NCBI GenBank assembly: GCA_045627605.1
Contig: JAZQOA010000019.1
Coordinates: 1 to 64,000 of the forward strand
DNA: 64,000 bases
Source: RGIG5952 sp045627605
Lineage (GTDB): Bacteria; Verrucomicrobiota; Kiritimatiellia; RFP12; JAAYLN01
Direction of reading: 5' to 3'
Part shown: in pieces, positions 1 to 10,300 of the stretch
Position numbering within the stretch: the first letter of the stretch is position 1
Layout of the letters: the number at the start of each line of letters is the position of its first letter
Made by a program: the position numbers and the translations under genes
The notes under the pieces: model-generated
The model's database searches: none
What the model saw: only the letters and a program-made list of their open reading frames with translations
Told to the model about the DNA's origin: nothing

Positions 1-358
1 CGGGTTTCGCGTACTCGCCGAGCTTCATGCGCTTCTTGTTCGCCAGCTCGATCCGCTTCTCCTTCTCGCGCTCGTAGTAGGCGCGGCGGCGCTTCCGCCG
101 CGCGATCTCGTCGATGGCCATGTAGACGAGGACGAACGGGATCAGCGCCGCGCAGGTGACGAGGCCGAAGAGCGCGCGGTAGATGTTCACCATCTCCTCC
201 TCCATGTGCCGGAAGGAGTCCGTCGGCCCGTAGTGCGGCGCGGCGTACGGGTTGCCGCCCGCGAGTTGGCGGCGCGTCTTGCCGCTCAGCCGCCGGCGGG
301 GCCGGGCGGCGTCGCTGGCGACTGGTTTTCGCGTTGTCCCCCTGGTCTTCTTTCGCAT
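1..358 (-). CDS. hypothetical single-pass membrane protein (partial)
   Basis: The reading frame runs off the left edge, so the C-terminus is missing; 119 codons are visible. I placed the start at 358 because GGGAG lies 9 nt upstream; an in-frame ATG at 379 lacks such a site. The product has a very basic N-terminus (about 35 residues rich in Lys/Arg), a Gly/Pro/Tyr-rich stretch, one hydrophobic segment at about residues 62-82 (core 'LVTCAALIPFVLVYMAI'), and a basic, probably helical tail. This suggests a single-pass inner-membrane protein with positively charged regions on both sides. I do not recognise the family and assign no function. The gene is divergent from the ompH operon. Confidence 0.55.
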   Translation of the reverse strand, partial: MRKKTRGTTRKPVASDAARPRRRLSGKTRRQLAGGNPYAAPHYGPTDSFRHMEEEMVNIYRALFGLVTCAALIPFVLVYMAIDEIARRKRRRAYYEREKEKRIELANKKRMKLGEYAKP

Positions 359-379
359 CGTTTTGAACTCCCGGAACAT

Positions 380-762
380 GGTTCGCTAAATTACATGTGA
401 CAAATCTAACACAACGAGATTTTATTGTCAATGAGATTTTGCGGAATGTTTTGACTGGTTGATGGTGTAGGTGAAGTTGAAGATGGTTGAATTTGCCGGA
501 GGGTTGGCATGATCAGGATCACAATTCGAAACGATCAGGATCACAATTCGAAACGGTCAGGATCACAATTCGGCATGATCAGGATCACAATTCGAAACGA
601 TCATGATCATAATTCGGCATGATCTGGATCTCAATTCGGATACGATCTGGATCACAACTCATGGGACAATCCCGCCTCCCCCGCATTCTTCAAACTTGCG
701 CCACGCGGCTAAATTTGAGAAAATAGATGAAATGCCTTTAACCTCGCAAGAAGGAGTTTGAA
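380..762. other. intergenic region between divergent genes
   Basis: This 383-bp gap separates the leftmost minus-strand gene from ompH. The first about 130 bp are AT-rich and unremarkable. Positions 511-665 hold the 22-bp tandem repeat block listed separately. The last about 100 bp must carry the ompH promoter; I see only weak candidates (TTCAAA at 689-694 with TAAATT at 710-715, spacing 15). AAGGAG precedes the ompH ATG. No open frame here looks like a gene. Confidence 0.6.
511..665. repeat. seven tandem 22-bp GATC-rich repeats
   Basis: Contiguous units begin at 511, 533, 555, 577, 599, 621 and 644. The consensus is approximately GATCAGGATCACAATTCG followed by AAAC or GCAT. Units 1, 2 and 4 are identical or nearly so. 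Units 5 to 7 have diverged (GATCATGATC, GATCTGGATC), and one extra base sits between units 6 and 7. Most units contain two GATC tetramers 6 bp apart, giving more than a dozen GATC sites in 155 bp. There are no unique spacers, so this is not CRISPR. The function is unknown; a protein-binding array, methylation-sensitive site or remnant of a mobile-element end are all possible. Confidence 0.9.
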
Positions 763-1398
763 ATGCGCAATATAGCCTTGTTTGCGGCCGTGGCTGTCGC
801 GGCCGCCCTCGCCCTGCCGGCTTTCGCCGAGACGAAGATCGCCACCATTGACCTCGAAAAGGTCGTCCGGCTCCATCCCAACACGGCTTCCGACAAGAAG
901 TTGCTTGAGAAGACGCTCCAGGACTACACCCAGGAGGCCGATGCTCTTGAGGCCGCCGCCGTGGCGGCGCGCAAGGAGTTCGAGGCCGTCGCCGCCGACA
1001 TGCGCAACCCCGCGCTTGGCGAGAAGGCGAAGAAAAAAGCCGAGGAAGAAGCCCGCGCCAAGTTTGAGGCGGCCAAGCAGGCCGAGCAGGCGGCAATTGA
1101 AAAGAAGCGCAGCCTCCAGCGCAACCTCACCGACCAGGAGGTGAGGATGCTCAAGCGCACGCTCGACGAGATCGAGGATGTCATTGCGAAATACGCCAAG
1201 GACAACGGCGTCTCCGCCGTGCTGCCGACCAGCGGCGCCAAGCTGGGCATCGCCCCCGCCGTCTTCTGGACGGACGATTCCCTCGACATTACCGCCGAGA
1301 TCATGAAGATCATGAAGATCGAGGACGTGCCCGAGGAGGCCGAAGCCGACAAGGCCACTGAGGCGAAATCCGAGGAAAAGGCCGGGAAGCAGCAATGA
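763..1398 (+). CDS. ompH: OmpH/Skp family periplasmic chaperone
   Basis: The 211-residue product starts with a Sec signal peptide (about residues 1-22, cleavage after 'LPAFA'). A mature domain follows that opens with the family's typical 'KIATIDLEKVV' strand. A long Ala/Glu/Lys-rich helical arm covers about residues 45-125, the tentacle of Skp-type chaperones that escort outer-membrane proteins through the periplasm. The C-terminus is charged and low complexity. AAGGAG sits 6 nt before the ATG. Its stop overlaps the lpxD start by 4 nt (ATGA), so the two are translationally coupled; skp next to lpxD is the classical outer-membrane biogenesis arrangement. Confidence 0.92.
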   Translation: MRNIALFAAVAVAAALALPAFAETKIATIDLEKVVRLHPNTASDKKLLEKTLQDYTQEADALEAAAVAARKEFEAVAADMRNPALGEKAKKKAEEEARAKFEAAKQAEQAAIEKKRSLQRNLTDQEVRMLKRTLDEIEDVIAKYAKDNGVSAVLPTSGAKLGIAPAVFWTDDSLDITAEIMKIMKIEDVPEEAEADKATEAKSEEKAGKQQ

Positions 1399-2444
1399 CC
1401 GTTCGTGAATTAACCGAGAAGATCGGCGGGACTTTCGAAGGTGACGGCGACGCGGTGCTGACGCGCATGGCGAGTCTCGCCGAAGCGGGCGACGGCGACC
1501 TTTCGTTCCTTTCCAACAAGCGCTACGCCGACCAGGTCGCCACCACGAAGGCGGCGGCGGTCATCGTCTCGGACGACTGGCGCGGGGCGTCGTCGGCCAA
1601 GGCGCTTATCCGCGTTGCCAATCCCGACAAGGCCTTTTCACACGCGGCCCCATATCTTGCGCCCCCGCCTCCCGTGCGTATGCCAGGCATACACCCGACG
1701 GCGGTGGTCTCGCCCGAGGCGAAGTTGGGCGCGGGCGTCCACATCGGTCCCTTCACCGTCATCGAGAAGGGCGCCGAGATTGGCGACGGCGGCGTCATCG
1801 AGGCGCAGTGCTTCATCGGAGAGGACGTCAAGATCGGACCGATGGCCCATCTCTATCCGGGCGTCAAGATCCGCGAGCGGGTCCGCATCGGCGCGAAGTT
1901 TATCGCGCACTGCGGCGTCGTCATCGGCGGCGACGGTTTTGGCTACTCGATCGACATGCCCCCCGGCGGGCTTCCCGTCGTGGAGAAGATTCCGCAGGTT
2001 GGCGTCGTGGCCATCGGCGACGACGTCGAGATTGGCTGCAACACGACGATCGACCGCGCCCGTTTCGGCGAGACGCGCATCGGCAGCTGCGTGAAGATCG
2101 ACAACCTCGTGCAGATCGGGCACAACGTCCGCATCGGCAATTTCACGGGCGTCATCGCCCAGGCCGGCATCGCCGGCAGTACGACCGTCGGCAACGGGGT
2201 GCGCATCTGGGCCCAGGCCGGGCTTTCGGGCCACCTGCACATCGGAGACGGGGCGCAGGTCGGGCCGCAATGCGGCGTCGCGCGCGATGTCGCGCCGGGC
2301 GCCTACGTCATCGGCACGCCGGAGCAGAGTCTCCGCGATGTCGTGGCAATGCAGGCGGCCCCCAAGCACATCTTGAAACTGAAGTCGCAGATCAGGGAAC
2401 TTGAGGCGAAAATCGCCAAGCTGGAAGGAAAATTGGGGCAATGA
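1395..2444 (+). CDS. lpxD: UDP-3-O-(3-hydroxyacyl)glucosamine N-acyltransferase LpxD
   Basis: The 349-residue product is a left-handed beta-helix acyltransferase of lipid A synthesis. It transfers a hydroxyacyl chain from ACP to the 2-amino group of UDP-3-O-acylglucosamine. The N-terminal LpxD domain (about 1-95) is followed by hexapeptide repeats (about 100-310). The signature 'HCGVVIGGDGFGY' is present, and His243 in 'VQIGHNV' matches the catalytic histidine (E. coli His239). The last about 25 residues form a short coiled coil. It overlaps ompH upstream and galE downstream by 4 nt each. Its presence implies a lipid A-containing outer membrane. Confidence 0.96.
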   Translation: MTVRELTEKIGGTFEGDGDAVLTRMASLAEAGDGDLSFLSNKRYADQVATTKAAAVIVSDDWRGASSAKALIRVANPDKAFSHAAPYLAPPPPVRMPGIHPTAVVSPEAKLGAGVHIGPFTVIEKGAEIGDGGVIEAQCFIGEDVKIGPMAHLYPGVKIRERVRIGAKFIAHCGVVIGGDGFGYSIDMPPGGLPVVEKIPQVGVVAIGDDVEIGCNTTIDRARFGETRIGSCVKIDNLVQIGHNVRIGNFTGVIAQAGIAGSTTVGNGVRIWAQAGLSGHLHIGDGAQVGPQCGVARDVAPGAYVIGTPEQSLRDVVAMQAAPKHILKLKSQIRELEAKIAKLEGKLGQ

Positions 2445-3418
2445 AAGTTCTTGTCACTGGCGGCAGCGGCTACATCGGCAGCGTCACGATCCGGCGGCTG
2501 ATGGCGGCCGGACATGAAATCGCAATCTTCGACAACCTCGAACGCGGCCATCGCGAGTCGATTCCCGAGGGCGTCTCGCTCCACGTCGGCGACTTGCGCG
2601 ATGCCGAGTCGATTCGCGCGGCCGTGAAGGCCGAGAAGCCCGACGCCGTGATGCACTTCGCCGCCTACGCACTCGTCGGCGAGTCAATGCGCCAGCCCGA
2701 ACTTTACTTCGGCAACAATGTCTCCGGCGGCGTGAATCTGCTGGAGGCAATGCGCGCGGAAGACGTCCGCCACATCGTCTTCTCCTCAAGCTGCGCCACT
2801 TACGGCGAGCCTGGAACCGACCTCATCTCGGAGGAGACCCCGCAGCGACCGACCAACCCCTACGGCGAGTCGAAGCTCATCTTCGAGAAGATGCTCCGCT
2901 GGTACGGCGAAATCCATGGTTTCAAGACGATGGCCCTCCGCTACTTCAACGCCTGCGGCGCCGAAGGCGAACTCGGCGAGGACCACCGCGTCCCGTGCGA
3001 GACCCATCTCATCCCGCTCGTCCTGCGCGTTGCGCTCGGACAGGCGGAGAAGGCGAAGATCTTCGGCGACGACTACGCCACGCCCGACGGCACCTGCATC
3101 CGCGACTACGTCCACGTCAGCGACTTGGCGGACGCCCATTTGCGCGCCCTTGAATCGGGCGTGACGGGCGCCGTGAACCTCGGCACCGGGCGCGGCTTCT
3201 CCGTCCGCGAAGTGGTTGAGAGCGCCCGTCGCGTGACGGGGTGCGCCGTTCCGGCCGAAGTGACGCCACGCCGCGGCGGCGACCCCGACAAGCTTGTCGC
3301 GAAGGTTGGCCTCGCCTACGAGAAGCTGGGCTGGAAGGCCGCCTACACCGACATCGACGCCATCGTCGAAAGTGCCTGGAAGTGGCACGTCGCCCATCCG
3401 CACGGCTATTCAAAGTAA
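2441..3418 (+). CDS. galE: UDP-glucose 4-epimerase
   Basis: The 325-residue product is an extended SDR. The NAD-binding 'GGSGYIG' lies at residues 7-13, the catalytic pair is Tyr141 and Lys145 in 'NPYGESK', and the serine lies in 'FSSSCATYG'. It interconverts UDP-glucose and UDP-galactose, supplying galactose for LPS or other glycans, which fits its coupling (ATGA overlap) to lpxD. Other UDP-sugar epimerases share this fold. However, the overall sequence ('ALRYFNACGA', 'CIRDYVHVSDLADAH') is the GalE type. Confidence 0.94.
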   Translation: MKVLVTGGSGYIGSVTIRRLMAAGHEIAIFDNLERGHRESIPEGVSLHVGDLRDAESIRAAVKAEKPDAVMHFAAYALVGESMRQPELYFGNNVSGGVNLLEAMRAEDVRHIVFSSSCATYGEPGTDLISEETPQRPTNPYGESKLIFEKMLRWYGEIHGFKTMALRYFNACGAEGELGEDHRVPCETHLIPLVLRVALGQAEKAKIFGDDYATPDGTCIRDYVHVSDLADAHLRALESGVTGAVNLGTGRGFSVREVVESARRVTGCAVPAEVTPRRGGDPDKLVAKVGLAYEKLGWKAAYTDIDAIVESAWKWHVAHPHGYSK

Positions 3419-3471
3419 GGACGGCATGGCACCGCGCCCCGCCGCGTCCGCGATTCCCACGGATTCCCGAC

Positions 3472-4347
3472 ATGCTTGAAATCATTGCCGACAGTTTCCT
3501 CGACACGGTCAAGGCCCTGCCGTATCTCTTCGGCGCATACCTGCTGATCGAATGGCTCGCGCACAAGGCCGGCGAGACGTTTAAGCACGGGCTTTGCAAA
3601 CTGGGTGGCCTCGGCCCCGTGGGCGGTGCCTTGCTCGGGCTCGTGCCGCAGTGCGGCTTTTCCGTCGCGGCGGCCAACTTCTACGCCGACCGCATCATAA
3701 CGCCCGGCACCCTCGCCGCCGTCTTCATCTCGACGTCGGACGAGGCCCTGCCCATTCTCCTTTCCAATCCCGACCGCTGCCAGTCGATCCTGCCGCTGCT
3801 CGGCGTCAAGTTCCTTTTCGCGGTCGTGCTCGGCCTGGCCGTCGATGTTGGTCTCCGGAGATTCTGGTTGCCGGTCTGGGAACGCGACTCGGAATTGCGC
3901 CACGACCACGCGCACGCCCACCGCGAAGACCACGGCGAAGAAGAACACTGCACGCACACCCACTGCCATGGGGGCATTTGGCGCATCGCGCTTGTCCACG
4001 CGCTCAAGGTCTCGCTGCTGATCTTCGTCATCACGGCGTTGCTCAACCTCGGCCTCGCCGCCCTTGGCGAGGAACGCACAGCGGCCTTCCTGATGCACGG
4101 CAGCCGCTTCCAGCCAGTCCTCGCGGCACTCTTCGGGCTTGTGCCAAGCTGCGCCGCATCGGTTTTCCTCACGCAACTTTACCTCGAGGGGTCGTTGACG
4201 TTCGGTTCCGTTGTCGCCGGACTCGCGACCGGTGCCGGAACGGGCATCCTCGTTCTTTGCCAGGCGTGCCGCAGCAAGAAGGAAGCCGCACTGATCCTGT
4301 TCGGTCTCTTTCTCGCTGGCGCGGCGATCGGCGTGTTGATCGGGTAG
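3472..4347 (+). CDS. putative heavy-metal/arsenic exporter, ArsP_2-like permease
   Basis: The 291-residue polytopic membrane protein resembles the putative 10-TM metal exporter family (ArsP_2; also annotated as putative manganese transporter). It has two related halves, each carrying a 'GLVPxC' motif: 'LGLVPQCGFSVAAA' near residue 60 and 'FGLVPSCAASVFL' near residue 225. Between them a cytoplasmic or periplasmic loop at about 143-166 is rich in His, Cys and Glu ('HDHAHAHREDHGEEEH'), which probably binds metal. I chose the ATG at 3472; a longer upstream frame would run back into galE. It follows galE after 53 bp and may be cotranscribed. The substrate cannot be read from the sequence. Confidence 0.72.
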   Translation: MLEIIADSFLDTVKALPYLFGAYLLIEWLAHKAGETFKHGLCKLGGLGPVGGALLGLVPQCGFSVAAANFYADRIITPGTLAAVFISTSDEALPILLSNPDRCQSILPLLGVKFLFAVVLGLAVDVGLRRFWLPVWERDSELRHDHAHAHREDHGEEEHCTHTHCHGGIWRIALVHALKVSLLIFVITALLNLGLAALGEERTAAFLMHGSRFQPVLAALFGLVPSCAASVFLTQLYLEGSLTFGSVVAGLATGAGTGILVLCQACRSKKEAALILFGLFLAGAAIGVLIG

Positions 4348-4393
4348 GGGACTTCCCGGTCCACGCCGCGATTTTTTATGGCGGACAGCCCGC

Positions 4394-7300
4394 CTACGGC
4401 TTGTCCGTAACCTCCACCTTGTAGAAGCGGACCGGGTCCGCAGCCTCCGCCGAGAACGGCACGTCTTCGTTTGATGCGCTGAACTTGAAGAGCTCCGTCG
4501 TCCACGGGCCGGATGGCGATGCCGCCGACTTGAGCTCGTAGCGGAGCCCGCCCTTCACGTTCGAGACGTTGAAACTGATCCGTCCGTCGCCCGACAGCGT
4601 AAGCGCCGGTCCGTCTCCGTCCGCGAACGCTGGCGTGACCTTCGTCGGATCGAGCTGTAAAGCCCGTACGATGCCGCCGCTCGCGATGGGAGCGCGGTAA
4701 TAGTCCGACGGCACTTTGAGATGAATCTTCGTGAGGTCCTGTCCCTCCGCAAAGGCAATCTCGACACCCGGCGCGAGCATGATGTCGGTGTCTTTCTCCA
4801 GCTTCTCCAAAAGCTGCATCTTCGCTCCGTACGCCGCGCCTTCCACCGTCTTGACGAGTTCGTCCTCCAACACCGTGACCGTATTGGTCGACTTGCCGTC
4901 CGCGGACACTTCCTTGATCGTGTAGCGCGTCACGGACGAGCCGGACTCCAGACAGCCGAGATCGACGTGCTCACCCGCGAGTCGCGGATTGCCGGCAAGG
5001 TCCCAGCCTGTCGCCACCCACGCGAGGTCCTCTCCCGCATCGATGCACGGCGAGCCCGCCGCCAGCGAATACGGTACGGCGTCCGCGCCCGTTGCGTAGC
5101 CCGGCGCATCGCCGACGTAGCAGTTCGACCAGGTCGCGCCGGTCTTCGGACACCACACGCCCGGCTCGCCGCCGAGCGACACGTTGCCGCTCAGAATGCA
5201 GTTGACGAGCGAGCCCGCCGTCACCGTCGCCTCCTTGTTGTTAGCGAGCGCGAAGTTGACGGCGCCAAACCCGCCAATGAAGTTGTCGGCGATCGTGCAG
5301 TTCTCGACCTTGCCCTTGAAGATCTGGACGATTCCCGAGTGGTTCGTGTTGGCCGTCGTCTCCGTGAGCGCGTTCGTGCAGCAGGTGATCAGCGAATTGC
5401 GCATCACCGCCGAAGCGTGGTTCACGACGACCGGAGCCTGGCAGGTGAACGTGGTCTTGTTGTCGCAGTTGCCGCGGATCTGATAGCCGTGAATCCAGCA
5501 GCCGTCGACGACGCAAGAGGCGCCGGTCAGGTAAATGGCCGCCGTGCCGGTGTAGCTGTAGTCGTGGACGTCGAGGCCGCGTCCGTCCAGCTCGCAGCCG
5601 ACGAGCTTGCCGCTGCCCCAGAGGTTGACGATCTGGCCGGCCGAGAGACGCCCAGTGTCGCGGATGATGCAGTTTTCCACGGTGCCCGCGCCGATGTCCA
5701 GCGCGGCCGCGTAGTTCGCCTGGATTGCGGACGACGAATAGCCGCCCGTCAGCGTGAAGCCGGAGACGACCGCCTTGTCGTTGTAGACCGTGAAGTGGCG
5801 GTGGACGCGGTCCGTGATCGCCTTGGAACTGTCGAGGATAGTCTTCTCCGGACCTTCCATGCTCTTCAGCTCGACGGCGCGTCCGATCGCGACACACGGC
5901 AGCGGCAGCGTGTACGTGCCGGGACCAACCAGCACCCGCGGACTCCCGACCTCAAGCGCCGCGGCGAGGTCGTCCGTCGCCTTGTCCATCGTGTCATACG
6001 GCCAGACGCCCTTGCCGCCGTCAGCCTTCACGTAGCAGACAGACGGCAACACGCGCGCCACGTCCGCAAGCGTGTACGACACCGTCTGTCCGCCGCGCGT
6101 CACCGTGAGCGTCACCGCGTAGAGTCCCGGCGCCGCATAGGAATGGTCGACGACCGGCCAGCCCGTCGCCGTCGTGCCGTCCCCGAAGTCCCAGACCGCC
6201 GCGACGTCGCCGGTGCCCGTCGCCTTGCCGGTGAACGTGACCGCGAGCTGGTGTCCGGGCGCGGACTCCTCCGCGCTCGCCTCGAAGCCGATCTCCAGCT
6301 CGTCCGTCGCCTGATGCTCGTAGCAGCCGAGGTCCACCGCCGCGCCGACGACGCGTGCCGAGCCCGCGAGGTCGAACTCTCCGAAGAGCGACGCGTCGCC
6401 GTTCTTCTCGCCGCCCGCGTCCACGCACTTCGACAGGCCCGCCAGCCGATAGTCGCCGTTCGCCTCGTCCGCGAAATTCGGATTGCCGTTCAGGTTGTGG
6501 TTCGGATTGTCCTTCGTCACGACGTCCAGCTGGTCGCAGAGCGTCGTGTAGACATAGCCGACGTTGGCGTTGTTGTAGATGTCGCCGTAGGCGTTCATCG
6601 CGGACCGGTTGCCGCGGATGATGCAGTTCTCGACCAGCGCCGTATTCGCCGCAACGCGGATGCCGGAGTTCGGTCCGCGCACCTCGTTGTTGACGATCGT
6701 GCAGTTGATGACACGCGAATGGGCGTCCGCATAGACGATGTTGCCGCGGTTCGCATTGAGGTCGATGCCCATCTGGTTGTCCGCGACGAGCGCGTTCCGG
6801 AGGACAATCGGCGCCGTCGCCGCCGAGCCCTTCAGGTTGATCATCGAGTAGTTGGCGCTGAGGCCGCCGAGTAGCCAGTTGCACATCGCGAGCCCGTCGA
6901 TCGTCGCGCCCTTCGCGCCAATCGCGTTCACGTAGATGCCGCCCTGCACGTTGCCCGCGAGGACCGGCTGCGGCGGCAGCAGGATGTCCGTCGCAAGGAC
7001 ATGTCCGACCGTCGCGTTGATGTTGAGGAAGGTCGAATTCGCCGCGGCGCGCGCATGGAACGAGACGTCCGAGACCGTGCCCGCCGTGAGGTCGACGCCC
7101 AGGTTGCGTCCCGTCGTCGTGTGCGCCGTGTTCGTGAAGGTGAAGCCCGCGAGCAGCGCGCCGTCCGCCGTCACGTACGCGCCGTTGCGCGGATAGACAA
7201 ACCCGCCGTCCATCAGCGTCCGTTCGCGCCCGCCGACGCCGATCACGTTGACGCGCTTGGCGAGCCGGATGCACGTCAGGTAGTCGGCCTTCGCGTTGAA

Positions 7301-10300
7301 GCTCCGCTCCGTTCCGAAGTAATGTCCCGGCGCGACAAGCACGGTCGCCCCTTCCTCCGCGGCATCGACCGCCGCCTGGACGGTCGCGTACGCGTCGTCC
7401 CACGACGTGCCCTTGTTCGCGTCGTCACCGTCGGGGCTTACGTAGACGTAGTCGCCCGCCGCGAGCTGCGTCATCTGGCGCTCCCACTCGACCTTGGTGG
7501 CGAAGCCGTCATGCACATAGTCGAGCGTACTGCCCGTACCGGAGTCCGTCTCGGTCCACGCGCCCGTCACCGGATCGAGCCGGTAACGCCTCCAGCCCGT
7601 GCAAGTCGACTTCGCCCACGCGCCGTAGGTCTCTTCGGCGGGAACGGAGAGCGTCCGCTTCGCCCCCATCGCGAGCCCGTCAAGCACCGCGTTGCCGACA
7701 ACCAGGCGTTCGTTAAGGGGAAGCCCGGCCTCAAGCGGCTTGTCCTGGACGGCGCTCTTCAGGTAGGCTCCCGAGACGGCATCATAGAGCGCAACCTCGG
7801 ACGAACCGTCAGCGAGGAACCGCACGCAGGGCTTTAGGTCAAGGACGGCCTCGCCGGATGCATCGCGCACCGTGAAGGCGTAGAGGCGTCCCGTGAAGTT
7901 GGCGCCCGTCGCGGCGGTCGAGCCGTTGCCGATCAGAAGCGCCGCGGTGGAAGTCGAAGCCGCAACCGACTCCAGCACTTCGCCGTCGATGACGACGTTG
8001 CCTGTACCGCGTTCGCGGTAGACAACGGTATGGACGTTCCCGTCGCAGAGCGCGACGTTCGTGCCGACGGACTTGCCCGTGCGGTTGGATCCGTTCAGTC
8101 CCCAACGCCAGTAGCTGCCGGCCATCGACAGCGCATAGTAGTTCGCCCCCTTGGAGGTGCCGAACACCCAGCCGTTGTTCAGGTAGTCGCAGCTGAAGGT
8201 CGCCGTCGTCTCGTGGTCGGACGGGATGACGGACGTCGTCACGTACGCCCCCTTCGGGAAGACGACGGAGTCGAGGAAGCGCGGACCGAAGTCCGCCCGG
8301 ATCGTGCGCGCGCGGTTCATCGTCACGGTGATCGTGGGGCTCTTCGGATCGGCCGTGCCAATGTCGCCCGTCCACCCCCAGAATCGTTCGCCGGTCTTGG
8401 GCGTGGCGGTCAAGGTGACTGCGGCGTCGTAAGCCTTCCATCCGCTCGCGGCGGTCACGGTTCCCTTCGTCGCGTCAAGCGGAGCGACGTCAAGCCTGCA
8501 CTCGACGTCCCACTGGGCGACGAGCCGCGCGTCCGTGTTGCCGTGGGTGTAGGTGAAGTTCGCGGTCTTGGTCGTCGTCGTGCCGCCCTGCGTCAGCTTC
8601 CAGCCCGTGCAGGTCGCGCGCATGCCGTCGCCGACAGTCTGCTGGGCGGATGGCTTCTTGACCGCGATCGTCTCGCCCGACTTGTGCCAGTGCGTGACGC
8701 CGTACTTGACGCCCAGCGCGTCGCACGGGAAGCAGATGGGGTTCCCGGAGACTACGATGGACGAGCCTGGCCTGATTAACGCCCACCGGAGCGCCTCGAA
8801 GTCACGCGTCCCCTCGCTCGGATAGAAGCGGTCCTGCACGGCGTCGTAGAGTCCGTACTTGCCGTTCCGGTAGCTGCCGGCGAGATCCGAGACGAGCATT
8901 TCACGTCCGCAGACACGGTCCGCGAGCTGCATCGAGTAGAAGTCGACTGCGGCGGCGTTGCTCCAGCCAGACCCCGGCTGGTTGTAGCTCATGAAGAGCG
9001 ACATGTCGCCGCCTGCGGTGAAGGACGCGGCGGGAGCGGTGAACGCCTTCTGCAGCTTCTGCGTGTCGTAGGTGACGTTGGACATCACGTTGCCGGCGAT
9101 CGTCAGCTGGTAGAGCGTGTCGCGCCCGAGCGCCGACTTCGTGTCGCTGCGAACGGGACCGTAGTCGAAGCGCTGGTTCTTGCCGACGGAAAGGAAGTAG
9201 GAGAAGTCATCGAGGCTCGTCGACGTCCCGCTCGTCCGCGCACCCCACAGGCACTGGTTCACGTCCGCGCTCGGCGCGTTCACGAGCGAGAAGAGCGCGG
9301 ACGCCACGGTCTCGCTCGACGGACGGTAGTCGAGCTGCACGCGCTGGCCCTCCGAACCGCCCGCACCGTCCGTCCGCAGGAAATCGTAGTACGCCCCGTC
9401 CGGAACCGCCGCGGCCTCGTCGCCAGCCATGAAGAGGAGCTGCGACTTGACGTAACGCTCCGTCTTGGTCGATCCGTCGCTGTTGGTGTAGTTCATGATC
9501 GTGTAGCCGCTCGCGTAAGACGGATCCCACTGCACGGCCGAAAGCTTGCTGGGCAGGAGCGAGCTCTTCATCGCAAGCGTCGTCGACCCGCCGCCGTCCA
9601 GCACGTAGCCGCCGTCGCAGCCGCAGGCCTGGAGCAGTGTGCACGAGTCGAGGTAGGTGATGCCTTTCGAGACCGAGCGCCGTCCGTCGATCACAAAGAG
9701 GTAGATGATGCCCGTCTTTTCGTTGACGCCCAACACGGGGAAACCTGCCGTTGGGTTGCCCGAGGTCCAGGAGGTTCCCTCCAGCGAGCACTTGCCGTCG
9801 ATGAGCACGCAATCGCTCGGAAGCGCGTTGTCCCAGTGCTCGAGAATGCGCGGCGTGCCGAAGCCGCGCGTGAAGCGGAAGAGCTTGTAGGGGTCGTTGT
9901 CATTGAAGAGGAGCCCGCCGCCACCGCTGACGTCCGGGTTCACGACGGTTCCGCCGACCTTCGTGCGGTAGGAGAGCTTGCCGGTCGAAGACGAGTAGAA
10001 CGTCCCGCTTACGCCAAAGAGGGCGCCGTTGTTCTTCGTGACGGTCGAGGTGCGCGTCAGCGAGTTGTTGACGACGAGCTTCATCTTGAGCTTCGCCTTC
10101 TTGTAGTCGATGCGCAAGAGACTCACGTCGTCCTTCACGCCGAAGAGCTTCGTGTACTGCGCGAACGAGTACTCGACGCCCGGCATGATCTCGCACCACT
10201 TCGCGTTCGTGCTCGAGATGCCCCAGGCGTCCAGGTCCGCGCCGGGGATGGACGCCTTTATCTTTTTCACGGCGTCGGCACCCGAATACACAGTCGCGGC

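Noticed and set aside
511..665. Possible CRISPR array
   Set aside because: The 22-bp units are directly contiguous with no spacers and no cas genes are present; it is a simple tandem repeat.
4348..4393. Hairpin-like sequence between the metal exporter and the giant gene as a bidirectional terminator
   Set aside because: The possible stem is imperfect and the T-run precedes rather than follows it on the plus strand, so I did not call a terminator.
4721..6874. Plus-strand open frame opposite the giant secreted protein
   Set aside because: Its Arg/Val/Asp-rich composition is typical of antisense reading of GC-rich coding DNA; the minus-strand frame has a signal peptide and recognisable domains.
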